Positions 41,577-52,187 of a DNA stretch of 64,000 bases are shown piece after piece. The stretch spans positions 62,001 through 126,000 of the forward strand of contig CAVONS010000004.1 of assembly GCA_963697345.1 (NCBI GenBank), written 5' to 3'. The notes under the pieces were generated by a model. The model worked only from the letters and a program-made list of their open reading frames with translations, was not told where the DNA came from and did no database searches. The position numbers and the translations under genes are program-made. This DNA is from Prado023 sp963697345. GTDB taxonomy: Bacteria; Actinomycetota; Actinomycetes; S36-B12; CAIYMF01. Position 1 is the first letter of the stretch. Each line of letters starts with the position of its first letter.

Positions 41577-42686
41577 TCAGTGCGCCCAGATCGAACCGGA
41601 CCTGATGCCCACGAGAGTCCGGGCTGCCACATAGACCCACAGGACGCTCAACGCCCCAGTGGCTGCCCAGCCGATGCCCGTCAGGAGCCCCGAGTCCCAG
41701 GCACGGCCGATGGCGATCGTGGCGATCGTCCACGCGGCCAGCGGGAACGTGAAGCCCCACCACGACAGGGAGAAGGGCAGCTTCGCATAGCCGCGCTGCA
41801 GCACGACCAGAGCGCTGATCATCCACCAGAGGCCGAAGCCCCACATCATCGTGGCCGCGGGGAGCATGTTGGTCACGAGCGAGGGTTCGGCCACTCCCGC
41901 CACGACTGAGGCCTGCGACAGGCGCACGATATCCAGGCCCATGAGACCTGCCGGGCCCATGCCGATGAACAACGTCGGGGCCAACCCCGCGGGTGGTAGG
42001 GGGTGGCTGATGCTGCGCATGAACAGCGTCGCGGTGACCACGAGGTACAGCACGGCACCCATGCCCAGGAAGGACCACGCAACGACGAGGAGGTCGATCG
42101 CCGAGCCCGGGTGGGCGGCGATGATCGGCAGGAGCGCCAACGGGACGATGATCGTCACGACAGGCGGGACGAACCAGGCGCCGGACATCTGCGCCAGGCT
42201 CGGGTCGGTGGAGGTGAAGACCTCGCCGAGGAACTCCCAGCCGATCAGCAGCGCAAGCAGGGCCCCGAGAATCGTCAGGACCACGACGGTTGGCTCGATC
42301 AGCGACTCCGGGAGCAATCCCGGACCCACCTTGCCGATGGCCACCGCAAGTGTGAGCAGGGCGCCGGCCGCTGTCGCGGTCATCCCGCCCTTGATCGGGT
42401 GACGCAGGTCGGCGCGTGCCTGAGTCGGGTACCGAACCCACCGTGCCGCGGTCGTGCCGAGGACGAAAGCCCCCGCGATCACCGCGACCACCAGCACGAC
42501 CCGCGCCGCCGTGCGAGTCACGTCCGCTGCCGACGTGCCCTCGCCCACGACCAAGAGGGCGACCGACAGCGCGGCGGTGCCCATCACAGATGCCCCCCAA
42601 CTGGGGGCGAAGGACTCAAGGACGAAGCCTCGGGAGGGCGTGCCTGCACGGGCCTGCGCGCCTGGGGCTGGGTTGCGGATCGTCAT
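41577..42686 (-). CDS. TDT/SLAC1-family transporter (TehA/Mae1/Ssu1-like)
   Basis: 369 aa with about ten membrane helices. 'FAPSWGASVMGTAALSVAL' near the N-terminus and 'HPIKGGMTATAAGALLTLAVA', 'AWFVPPVVTIIVPLALLPI', 'FIGMGPAGLMGLDIVRLS', 'MWGFGLWWMISALVVL' are the usual conserved segments of tellurite-resistance/dicarboxylate transporters. The family includes anion channels, malate carriers and sulfite exporters (Ssu1). A CsoR/CstR-like palindrome directly upstream favours sulfite/sulfur-stress export over tellurite (inference). Confidence 0.87.
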   Translation of the reverse strand: MTIRNPAPGAQARAGTPSRGFVLESFAPSWGASVMGTAALSVALLVVGEGTSAADVTRTAARVVLVVAVIAGAFVLGTTAARWVRYPTQARADLRHPIKGGMTATAAGALLTLAVAIGKVGPGLLPESLIEPTVVVLTILGALLALLIGWEFLGEVFTSTDPSLAQMSGAWFVPPVVTIIVPLALLPIIAAHPGSAIDLLVVAWSFLGMGAVLYLVVTATLFMRSISHPLPPAGLAPTLFIGMGPAGLMGLDIVRLSQASVVAGVAEPSLVTNMLPAATMMWGFGLWWMISALVVLQRGYAKLPFSLSWWGFTFPLAAWTIATIAIGRAWDSGLLTGIGWAATGALSVLWVYVAARTLVGIRSGSIWAH

Positions 42687-42706
42687 CTCGCTCCTCGGGT
42701 CTACGG

Positions 42707-42736
42707 ATACTGCTCGCAGTATACCCCCCCGGGTAT
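42707..42736 (-). promoter_or_regulatory. two abutting palindromes, CsoR/CstR-like operator
   Basis: ATACTGC-TC-GCAGTAT (42707-42722) overlaps by two bases ATACCC-CCCC-GGGTAT (42721-42736). The second matches the ATACCC-N4-GGGTAT form recognised by CsoR/RcnR-family repressors, including persulfide-sensing CstR. Both lie 21-50 bp before the transporter ATG, where a promoter is expected. Confidence 0.55.
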
Positions 42737-42772
42737 TTTGCCTTGGACCCCGATCCCCAAGTCAGGAGAGGT

Positions 42773-44230
42773 TCACAGCCGCCATCGGCTCCGCGGCGTC
42801 CGTCTGATGACCCAGGGCGAACCGTTGTTGCCCGGCCAGGGCGTCCCCGGCGGCGCTCCGGGCTGGGGGTCGGCGACCGCGTCCCCCGTAGCCGGCGTGA
42901 TGGCCCACATGCCCAGGTCGACCTGGCGGTGATGGGCCCAACACAGGAGGGCCAGATTGGCCACCTCAGTGCTCCCGCCCGCCGCCCAGTCGATGACGTG
43001 GTGGGTCTGGCAGGCCTCGGCTGGGATCCCACAGCCGGGAATCACGCAGCCGCGGTCCCGCACGGCGAGGGATCGGCGCTGGGCCTGCGTGGCAATCCGA
43101 GCGGTGCGCCCCACCGCCAGTGGCATCCGGGTGCCGAGAAGGGCTGTGGCCAGTGCTGCGATGCGCGCAGACACCGAACCCGCGGACCCCGAAGGTGCAG
43201 ACGTCGAGCCCGAGGCCGCGGGCTCGCCACGAGCGGACTGGCCGGCGGCCTCGAGCAGCTCAGCCACCGTGTCCGGGCACTCCTCGGATTCGATCAGGAT
43301 CGGCGTGACCAGCGCGTCACAGGCAGCGAACCGCTGCTCGCCCGGGGTCAGGGTGTGGTCACGGGAGGTGGTCCAGTCCGAATCCCCCAGGACGCTTGAA
43401 CTCACCGTGACAGAGACCGACACGGGCAGCCCACCACGGGTGGGGATCGACCCGACCGCGTGCGCCGCATTGACCAGAGCCACCAGGCCGTCAGCCCTGC
43501 GCGCCGAGGCCGGCACGTGGTCGGCTTCACTGCGCAGCCGCTCGGCGAACGCGTCAATCGCGGCGATCACAGCCTCACCCTCGAGCCGGGGCAGGCACCC
43601 CGAGAGGACCACCGAGTCCGAGGTCAGCGCGAACGACAGGGAGCGGGACTCGTGAGCAGCCACTTCATCGGGCTCCGGGTCCTCCGGCGGGTGCAGGACA
43701 CGGATGACTCGGGCAACGAACGCCCCGACCGCCTGAGGAGACAGCTGCCCCCACAACGGCGTGAGCTCGACGATCACGGCCGCCATCTCCGGCTGGGTCA
43801 GGCGGTCCGCCTGCCGAGCCAGGGCATGCACATGCTCGCTGGTGATGACACCAGCCGACCACGCGTCACCCAATCCTGGGTGGACGCCGACGAACTCACC
43901 GGATCGAGCCAGGCGCCGAGCCCACCCCGCAGACCAACCACGTGCCAGGAGCATCGCAGCCTCACCGACCAGCGGCAGACTCCCCGACCGCGCGGCCGCC
44001 ACCATCCTCCGAGCCAACTCATACTCAGCGACAGCCACCGCCGAGCACAGCACCTCAACGTCCGCCGCCGGCCGCTCACCGGCAGCCAGGCCCATCGAGG
44101 GCACCTCAGCCGACGACATCCCGGACAGATCAGCCCACACCTCGGCGACACCGGGCGAGGCCACTTGCGCCGCCGCCCTGGCCCGCACATCCACGACAGC
44201 CCGCGGGCCGTCGATCCCCTGAACCCCCAT
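42773..44230 (-). CDS. DUF222 (13E12-type) HNH endonuclease domain protein
   Basis: 485 aa from MGVQGIDGPRAV, with GGGGGAG 5-6 nt upstream; an upstream in-frame ATG would read through the LexA box. Residues ~20-320 are the helical DUF222 domain ('VLCSAVAVAEYELARRMVAAARSGSLPL', 'WSAGVITSEHVHALARQADRL'). Residues ~390-450 are the HNH nuclease: 'RRSLAVRDRGCVIPGCGIPAEACQTHHVIDWAAGGSTEVANLALLCWAHHRQVD', with two Cys pairs and the H-H...N...H pattern. Related to the multi-copy 13E12 family of mycobacteria; activity on DNA is predicted, biological role open. Confidence 0.9.
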   Translation of the reverse strand: MGVQGIDGPRAVVDVRARAAAQVASPGVAEVWADLSGMSSAEVPSMGLAAGERPAADVEVLCSAVAVAEYELARRMVAAARSGSLPLVGEAAMLLARGWSAGWARRLARSGEFVGVHPGLGDAWSAGVITSEHVHALARQADRLTQPEMAAVIVELTPLWGQLSPQAVGAFVARVIRVLHPPEDPEPDEVAAHESRSLSFALTSDSVVLSGCLPRLEGEAVIAAIDAFAERLRSEADHVPASARRADGLVALVNAAHAVGSIPTRGGLPVSVSVTVSSSVLGDSDWTTSRDHTLTPGEQRFAACDALVTPILIESEECPDTVAELLEAAGQSARGEPAASGSTSAPSGSAGSVSARIAALATALLGTRMPLAVGRTARIATQAQRRSLAVRDRGCVIPGCGIPAEACQTHHVIDWAAGGSTEVANLALLCWAHHRQVDLGMWAITPATGDAVADPQPGAPPGTPWPGNNGSPWVIRRTPRSRWRL

Positions 44231-44246
44231 CTGCACTCCCCCATGC

Positions 44247-44262
44247 TCGAACATCTGTTCGA
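44247..44262. promoter_or_regulatory. LexA (SOS) box upstream of the HNH gene
   Basis: TCGAAC-ATCT-GTTCGA is a perfect match to the actinobacterial SOS box TCGAAC-N4-GTTCGA, 17 bp before the HNH gene start, so it probably overlaps the promoter. It predicts induction by DNA damage. Confidence 0.8.
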
Positions 44263-44330
44263 ACGATATCAGGGGACGCCGACATTGCGAAGAGCCGGAA
44301 CCGAAGGTGTGGACAGCCCGCCCCGAGCCC

Positions 44331-45376
44331 TCAGGCGCCGAACCACTCCCGCACGCGATCCACGATCGCGTGGTCGAACTGGTCATCATCGTGGCGACCG
44401 CCGACCCACTCGACGAAGTCGCCACCGACAGCCTTGTTCACCTCTGCTCGGCACGCTTCCGTGTCCGTCACCGCCCGGTACAGCAACTCCTCTGCCTCAT
44501 CCGGCGTGGAGTACAGGAACGGGTATCCCGCAGGCAGCAGCGCATGCGCCCACGGCCGGTCGGGGAAGATGCCCACGGCACCAGCGACCAGCGCCTCCAC
44601 GTACTCCAGCCCGTAGGACTCCTCCCGCGCCGTGGCAAGGAACGCTGTGGTGCGGGCAAGCTCATGCCAGTAGTCCTCGCGGGAGGCCGTCAGCGGCCCG
44701 ACCCACGCCCAGTCCTTGCGCGAGAGGCGCATCGCCCGCTCACTGATCAGGCTCGACTCGTGCAGGCGGGCCTCGACCTTGATGGGGGTGCGCTTGTGCA
44801 CGCGCTCCACAGTGTCGAGGAAGAGCTGCGGCTGCTTGCGCTCGGAGAGGTAGATGGCCGGGTAGAGCACGACCGGCACCGCAGTCTCCTTGCGTGGCTG
44901 CACGTGCTCGAGGCGGATCCCGAGGTTGACCCACGCGATCTGGGCCTCATCAGCGATCGACTTGATCGTCCAGCCCGACACGATCTCGCGCACCTCGTTG
45001 GCGGTGCGCTCCGAGTTGGCGAACGTCGGGAACAGCCCACACGACAGCGCGAGGGCCGACCGCTGGACGCGATGGTCGAACTTGGCCGTGTTGAACCACA
45101 CGAAGTTCATCAGCTTCGGATCGTCGCAGTTGGCCGCCAGCGTGCGCCAGACCGCCATCGACTCCACGACGTCCATGTTGATCACCACGGTGTCCGCGCC
45201 GTCGATGAACTCCAGGGGCATCACGTCGAAGCCGTCGCCCTGCCGTGGGCCGCTGCCGACCAGGATCGAGCCGGGGAACACCCGGAGCAATCGCCGCACC
45301 AGGGTCGCCCCTGCGTCGTGGCCCCCGACATGGCCGTCGGAATCGACGACCGCTGCGCCGTACCGGATCGCGATCT

Positions 45377-45380
<4 letters not shown>
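44331..45380 (-). CDS. GT4-like glycosyltransferase
   Basis: 349 aa. Two-domain (GT-B) layout: the N-terminal half 'KIAIRYGAAVVDSDGHVGGHDAGATLVRRLL' and 'FPTFANSERTANEVREIV'; the C-terminal half with 'PVVLYPAIYLSERKQPQLFLDTVERV' and the nucleotide-sugar-binding 'ATAREESYGLEYVEALVAGAVGIFPDRPWA' (E-x7-E of GT4). Soluble or peripheral. Acceptor and donor unknown. The ATG overlaps the stop of the pyrophosphatase gene (ATGA), an unexpected coupling. Confidence 0.82.
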
Positions 45381-47911
<2,531 letters not shown>

Positions 47912-47967
47912 CGGGGACTACTCCCTCAATTGGGGCGCCGATCGGACAGGCACCGACGCCCGCCACG

Positions 47968-49839
47968 CTAGTGCGCGACACGGGGAGTACCGCCGGGCAA
48001 AGGTCCCGGAAACCCGAGGCTTGTGTCCCGGGGCCTGTGTTCCGGGGCCTGTGTTCCTACCGGGGGCTCAGAGCCACTTTCGCCGATCGGGTGCTCCAGC
48101 GGCGCTTCCTCGACGCGGCTCAGATGGACGGGGTCCTCCTCGACGACATGGACCTGGTGCGCAGCGTCCACCTCACCCTCGAGCAACCGGCCCTCGGACT
48201 GCCCTGGCGCTGCGGGGATGTCATCTGCGCCCTCGACCCCGGTCGCGCCGGGCACGGGGATGGGGGCGGATGTCCCGCCCGCCTTCCACGCCACGGCCTC
48301 GGCCTGCGCGGGGAGCCAGATCAGGATGATGACCAGGGCAGTCAGCAGCAGACCCAGGCCCATGTACGCCGCGATGTGGAAGGCCGGAAGGAACGCGGCG
48401 TCGGCAGCCGAGCGCAGGGTGTCGGCCTGCGCGGCGGTGGCCTGCCCGGACGCCTGCAACTGGTCAGCCACCTCATAGGTGGCCCCCACACTGTCCGAGG
48501 CGATCGCCTGCAGGTCGGCAGGCAGCGGGCTGCCCTGCAGGCCAGCCGACATGGCCCCGGAGTACTTCGTCGCGACCACGGACGAGATGACTGCCACCCC
48601 CAGCGTGGCCCCGACCTGGCGCACGGTGTTCTGCACCGCCGAACCCGATCCGGAGCGCTGCGGCGGGGTGGCCAGGGTCATGCGGGTCGTGGACGGCGCG
48701 ATGACATTGCCCATGCCGAAGCCGAAGACGAACGGGATCAGGATCAGGGCCCACACTGGCGTCGTCAGCGACAGCTGGCTGAAGCCGAACATGCCCAGGG
48801 ACGCCATGACGAGGCCGAAGGAGATGACTCGGCGTGCTCCGAAACGCGCCACCATCTTGCCGCTGCGGGGGGCCGCGAGCAGCTGGCCGATGGCGAACGG
48901 CACGGTCAGCGCACCGGACTGCAGGGGCGACCAGCCGCGCACGACCTGGTAGTAGAAGGCCAGGAAGATCAACGAGCCGCTCAGCGCCGCGAACGTCAGT
49001 GAGGTCGCCGACAGCGGCACGGAGAAGGACCGGATCGAGAAGAGGCTCAGGTCCATCGAGGGATGGTCGGTGCGCGACTCCCAGAACAGGAAGGCGGCCA
49101 GGACGACCACCCCGAAGAGGATCCACGCATAGGTGACCGGATCGCTCCAGCCCGCCTCCTGGATGCCGTACACGAGGGCCAGCAGCCCGATCACGGACAG
49201 GACCAACCCGAGTGGGTCCAACCGGCCGGGGTGCGGGTTGCGCGACTCCGGCACGTTGCGCAGGATCCCGAGGATCCCGATCGCGATGATGGGGACGTTG
49301 ATCAGGAAGACCGAGCCCCACCAGAAGTGCTCCAGCAGGAAGCCGCCGAGCAAGGGGCCGAGGGCGACCGCGCCGCCCACAGCCGCGGCCCAGATGCCGA
49401 TGGCCCTGCCACGCTCCTCGGGCGGGAAGATCACCGTGATGATCGACAGCGTGACGGGGAGCACCGAGGCACCGCCGATGCCCATCAGCGCCCGGGCGAC
49501 GATGAGCTGCTCAGGGGTCTGCGCGAAGGCGCTGAGCAGGGAGGCAGCCGCGAACAGGACCAGCCCGATGATCAGGATCCTGCGCCGGCCGTAGCGGTCG
49601 CCCAGCACGCCCCAGGTGAACAGCAGCGCCGCGAACACCAGGGAGTAGGAGTTGATCGCCCAGATCAGCTGGCTCTGGGTCGCCCCGAGGTCCTGCTGGA
49701 TCGTCTTCAGCGCGACGTTCAGCACAGTGTTGTCCAGGACGACGACCAGGAGGCTGACGACCAGCGCGGCCAGCGCCTGCCAGCGATGTGGTGCGACGAC
49801 GTCAGCGGCGGGCGGGGCAGTCGGACTCGGAGGGCTCAC
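47968..49839 (-). CDS. DHA2-family MFS drug exporter (EmrB/QacA-like)
   Basis: 623 aa with 14 predicted helices in the first ~520 residues. Motif A 'GVLGDRYGRRRILIIGL', motif C-like 'GAAVGGAVALGPLLGGFLL', and 'LDNTVLNVALKTIQQDLGATQSQLIWAINSYSLVFAAL', the DHA2 motif D1. The last ~105 residues form a hydrophilic acidic/His/Pro tail with a 14-bp DNA repeat, longer than usual for the family. Proton-driven multidrug export is predicted. Located 57 bp upstream of hppA on the same strand. Confidence 0.9.
   Translation of the reverse strand: MSPPSPTAPPAADVVAPHRWQALAALVVSLLVVVLDNTVLNVALKTIQQDLGATQSQLIWAINSYSLVFAALLFTWGVLGDRYGRRRILIIGLVLFAAASLLSAFAQTPEQLIVARALMGIGGASVLPVTLSIITVIFPPEERGRAIGIWAAAVGGAVALGPLLGGFLLEHFWWGSVFLINVPIIAIGILGILRNVPESRNPHPGRLDPLGLVLSVIGLLALVYGIQEAGWSDPVTYAWILFGVVVLAAFLFWESRTDHPSMDLSLFSIRSFSVPLSATSLTFAALSGSLIFLAFYYQVVRGWSPLQSGALTVPFAIGQLLAAPRSGKMVARFGARRVISFGLVMASLGMFGFSQLSLTTPVWALILIPFVFGFGMGNVIAPSTTRMTLATPPQRSGSGSAVQNTVRQVGATLGVAVISSVVATKYSGAMSAGLQGSPLPADLQAIASDSVGATYEVADQLQASGQATAAQADTLRSAADAAFLPAFHIAAYMGLGLLLTALVIILIWLPAQAEAVAWKAGGTSAPIPVPGATGVEGADDIPAAPGQSEGRLLEGEVDAAHQVHVVEEDPVHLSRVEEAPLEHPIGESGSEPPVGTQAPEHRPRDTSLGFPGPLPGGTPRVAH
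48028..48055. repeat. 14-bp tandem repeat in the exporter's 3' end
   Basis: Two perfect 14-bp copies of CCGGGGCCTGTGTT, preceded by a degenerate copy, in the last codons of the DHA2 exporter gene. As 14 is not a multiple of three, a change in copy number would alter the protein's C-terminal tail. Confidence 0.85.
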
Positions 49840-49955
49840 GGAGCGTCAACGTACTCGGGTCCGCCGACATTCCTGCACCACGTGCGCCACCGCGGGCCGC
49901 TCGTCGCGACTGCTAGCGTGACCACCGAGTCGACGCAATCGTGACCGGCCCGGCA

Positions 49956-49997
49956 CTGGCACTGGCACTGGCCCTGGCACTGGCCCTGGCCCTGGCA
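49956..49997 (+). repeat. hexanucleotide repeat (CTGGCA/C)7 in the META gene leader
   Basis: Seven contiguous CTGGCN units (N is A or C) occupy 42 bp, ending 6 bp before the GGAGAGG ribosome-binding site of the META lipoprotein gene. Confidence 0.9.
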
Positions 49998-50018
49998 CCG
50001 AGCGGAGAGGATCGTGGG

Positions 50019-50816
50019 ATGCGCTCTCGATGGATCGTGACGATGCTGATGGTCATCAGCCTTCCCCTTGCGGCCTGTGCCTCCAGCGATTCGGCGTCCG
50101 GCGGATCGTCGACACCCTCGCTGGACGGCACGACCTGGGACCTCGCCCAGTTCGCACCGCTCGGGGAAAGCGCCCTGGTGGCCGTCCCGGACCAGGTGCA
50201 GGCCACGGCCTCCTTCACCGCCGACCAGATCTCAGGATCCGGTGGCTGCAACAACTTCACCGGCTCGTACACCACGGACGGCGCCACGATCGAGATCGGT
50301 CCGCTGGCCACGACCCTCAAGGCGTGCCTGCCCCCGATCTCGGAATTCGAGGCGGCCTACCTGGCACGCCTGGACGAGGCCACGACGTACGCGATCACCG
50401 ACGAGGCGCTCACGATGAGCAATGCGGCCGGCGAGGTCATGCTCTCGTACACCAAGTCAGTGCCCGTCTCCCTGACCGGCGGTGCATGGTCGGCCACCGG
50501 CATCAACAACGGCAAGGGCGGTGTCCAGTCATTGGTCATCGACTCGGAGGTGACCGCGACCTTCGCCGAGGACGGCACTGTCTCGGGCAACTCCGGCTGC
50601 AACACCTACAGCGGCACCTACGAGATCGACGGCGACAGCATGACGATCGGCCCGCTCGCGGCGACCGAGAGGGCCTGCGCTGACGAGGAGGTCACCCAGC
50701 AGGAGGCCGCCTACCTCGCCGCCCTGGAGAACGCCACCACGTTCTCGATCACGGGAAGCTCCCTCGAGCTGCGAGACGAGACCGGCGCGCTGCAGGTGGG
50801 CTACACCGCCGAGTGA
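50019..50816 (+). CDS. META-domain lipoprotein (two META domains)
   Basis: 265 aa from MRSRWIVTMLMV, with GGAGAGG 8 nt upstream; a longer frame begins in the hexanucleotide repeat and codes only for an (AL)n stretch. Lipobox 'SLPLAAC' near Cys16-18 predicts export and lipid anchoring. Two META/HslJ-like domains follow: 'LDGTTWDLAQF...GSGGCNNFTGSYTTDGATIEIGPLATTLKAC' and 'LTGGAWSATGIN...GNSGCNTYSGTYEIDGDSMTIGPLAATERACADEEV', each with the GxxGCNxxxGxY motif and a Cys pair. Function of META lipoproteins is unclear; some relate to antibiotic or heat stress. Confidence 0.88.
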   Translation: MRSRWIVTMLMVISLPLAACASSDSASGGSSTPSLDGTTWDLAQFAPLGESALVAVPDQVQATASFTADQISGSGGCNNFTGSYTTDGATIEIGPLATTLKACLPPISEFEAAYLARLDEATTYAITDEALTMSNAAGEVMLSYTKSVPVSLTGGAWSATGINNGKGGVQSLVIDSEVTATFAEDGTVSGNSGCNTYSGTYEIDGDSMTIGPLAATERACADEEVTQQEAAYLAALENATTFSITGSSLELRDETGALQVGYTAE

Positions 50817-50834
50817 GCCCAGCCCTACCGTCTG

Positions 50835-50870
50835 CTCCGATTCCGCGGTAGAATGACTCCAGAATCGGAG
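50835..50870 (+). promoter_or_regulatory. inverted repeat around a -10-like box upstream of the toxin-antitoxin genes
   Basis: Arms CTCCGATTC (50835-50843) and GAATCGGAG (50862-50870) are exact reverse complements with an 18-bp spacer that contains TAGAAT (50849-50854), a good -10 candidate. The position suggests an autoregulatory operator for the antitoxin. Confidence 0.5.
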
Positions 50871-50880
50871 ATCAATCGAC

Positions 50881-50940
50881 CAGCAATCCGACCAGCGATC
50901 CGACTGGCGATCCGCCCAGCGCGTCGACTGGCGATTCGGG
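50881..50940 (+). repeat. 12-bp imperfect tandem repeat, five units, in the MbcA leader
   Basis: Five consecutive 12-bp units: CAGCAATCCGAC, CAGCGATCCGAC, TGGCGATCCGCC, CAGCGCGTCGAC and TGGCGATTCGGG. The array ends 13 nt before the antitoxin ATG, and the last unit overlaps its GGGGAGG ribosome-binding site. Confidence 0.85.
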
Positions 50941-50953
50941 GAGGACGGCGACC

Positions 50954-51397
50954 ATGACCGTGGCGACCTCGGTCCGGTACCCGGCCAGCAGGTTCGAGAC
51001 GCAGGCCTGGGTCGATCTGCGCGACCCCGCCGAGCAGGCTCGCCTGACTCCGGCAGCAGTGCGCGGCATGGCCCGCCTGGCCCAGGCCTGGGGGCTCACC
51101 GTCGGTGACGTCTGCTCCCTGCTGGGAGACGTGTCCCCGAGCACCTGGCACGCATGGGCGCGCAAGCCCCCGAAGAGCCTGGGCGTGGACCGGCTGACTC
51201 GGGCGTCCTACCTGCTGGGCATCTACGCAGCCCTGCACGTGCTCTACGGCGACGAGCTGGCCGACGAGTGGGTGGCACTGCCCAACACGAACGCCCTGTT
51301 CAACGGGTCCACTCCCCTGGACGTCATGTTGCGCGGCGGAATCCCCGCGATGGAGCGCGTCCGGGCCCTGCTCGATGCCCGACGCGGCGGAGCGTGA
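50954..51397 (+). CDS. MbcA/ParS/Xre-type antitoxin
   Basis: 147 aa. N-terminal helix-turn-helix-like part ('LTPAAVRGMARLAQAWGLTVGDVCSLLGDVSPSTWHAW') and C-terminal MbcA/ParS (DUF2384) toxin-binding domain ('LTRASYLLGIYAALHVLYGDELADEWVALPNTNALFNGSTPLDVMLRGGIPAMERVRALLDAR'). It would neutralise the RES toxin by occupying its NAD+ site and repress its own promoter. Stop and toxin start overlap (GTGA). Confidence 0.88.
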   Translation: MTVATSVRYPASRFETQAWVDLRDPAEQARLTPAAVRGMARLAQAWGLTVGDVCSLLGDVSPSTWHAWARKPPKSLGVDRLTRASYLLGIYAALHVLYGDELADEWVALPNTNALFNGSTPLDVMLRGGIPAMERVRALLDARRGGA

Positions 51398-52101
51398 GCC
51401 CCTCGCGCCCTGCATGGCCCCCGGTCAGCGACGTCCGCTGGGACGACACGCACCGATTGATCCCCGCGGTGTTCGCCGACACCGACGAGCCGATCCTGGC
51501 ATCGCTGGCCGAGGACGAGGGTGACATCACGGCACTCGTCGCCCTCGCTGCGGCGACGAATGCCAGGCTGCAGGCGCAGGCCAACGCCCTGCCCGCGGGC
51601 ATCCATCAGGACGAACTCGTGTTCGCCGTCCCACATTGGCGCATCATCAACGCGTCCTTCTGCCACCCGCACCCACTCGGCTCCCGCTTCAACGGTCCCG
51701 ACCGCGGTGCCTGGTACGCCGGGCGCCAGGTCGAGACGTCGCTGGCCGAGGTCGCCCACCATCGAAGCGTGGACCTGGCTGAGATCAACCGATGGGAGCT
51801 GGTCGCCGAGTACCGCGACTACGTGGCCGACATCCATGCCCCACTGCACGACCTGCGCGGGCCCCGGCAGGTGCGCCGAACGCGAGCCTGCCTGGACCCG
51901 GACTCCTACACCGAGAGCCAGTCCCTGGCCGCCACCCTCCTGGCCGCCGGATCGATCGGGATCGTGTACCCGGCCGTGCGAGACACCGGCCGGGATGCCG
52001 TGGCCTGCTTCCGGCCGGCCGCCGTGGCCAACGTGCGCGCTGGTCCCACCTACACCCTGACCTGGTCCGGCGGACCCGTCCCGGAGGTCAACAGGGCGTA
52101 A
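51394..52101 (+). CDS. RES-domain toxin (NAD+ phosphorylase/hydrolase type, MbcT-like)
   Basis: 235 aa from the GTG overlapping the antitoxin stop. RES residues are visible: Arg in 'GSRFNGPDRGAWYAG', Tyr in the same block, Glu in 'ETSLAEVAHHRS', and Ser in 'ESQSLAATLLAAGSIGIVYPAVRDTG'. RES toxins such as M. tuberculosis MbcT destroy NAD+. The protein is preceded by ~60 residues that are longer than in minimal RES domains (VSPSRPAWPPVSDVRWDD...). Part of a bicistronic type II toxin-antitoxin module. Confidence 0.88.
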   Translation: MSPSRPAWPPVSDVRWDDTHRLIPAVFADTDEPILASLAEDEGDITALVALAAATNARLQAQANALPAGIHQDELVFAVPHWRIINASFCHPHPLGSRFNGPDRGAWYAGRQVETSLAEVAHHRSVDLAEINRWELVAEYRDYVADIHAPLHDLRGPRQVRRTRACLDPDSYTESQSLAATLLAAGSIGIVYPAVRDTGRDAVACFRPAAVANVRAGPTYTLTWSGGPVPEVNRA

Positions 52102-52187
52102 GCACAGCACGAAGGGCGGCCCCAGGTGGTGGTGCGCAGGACTGATCCTGCCCCGGTTCCTCCCGGTTGCGCCCTAGGGTGGCGATC

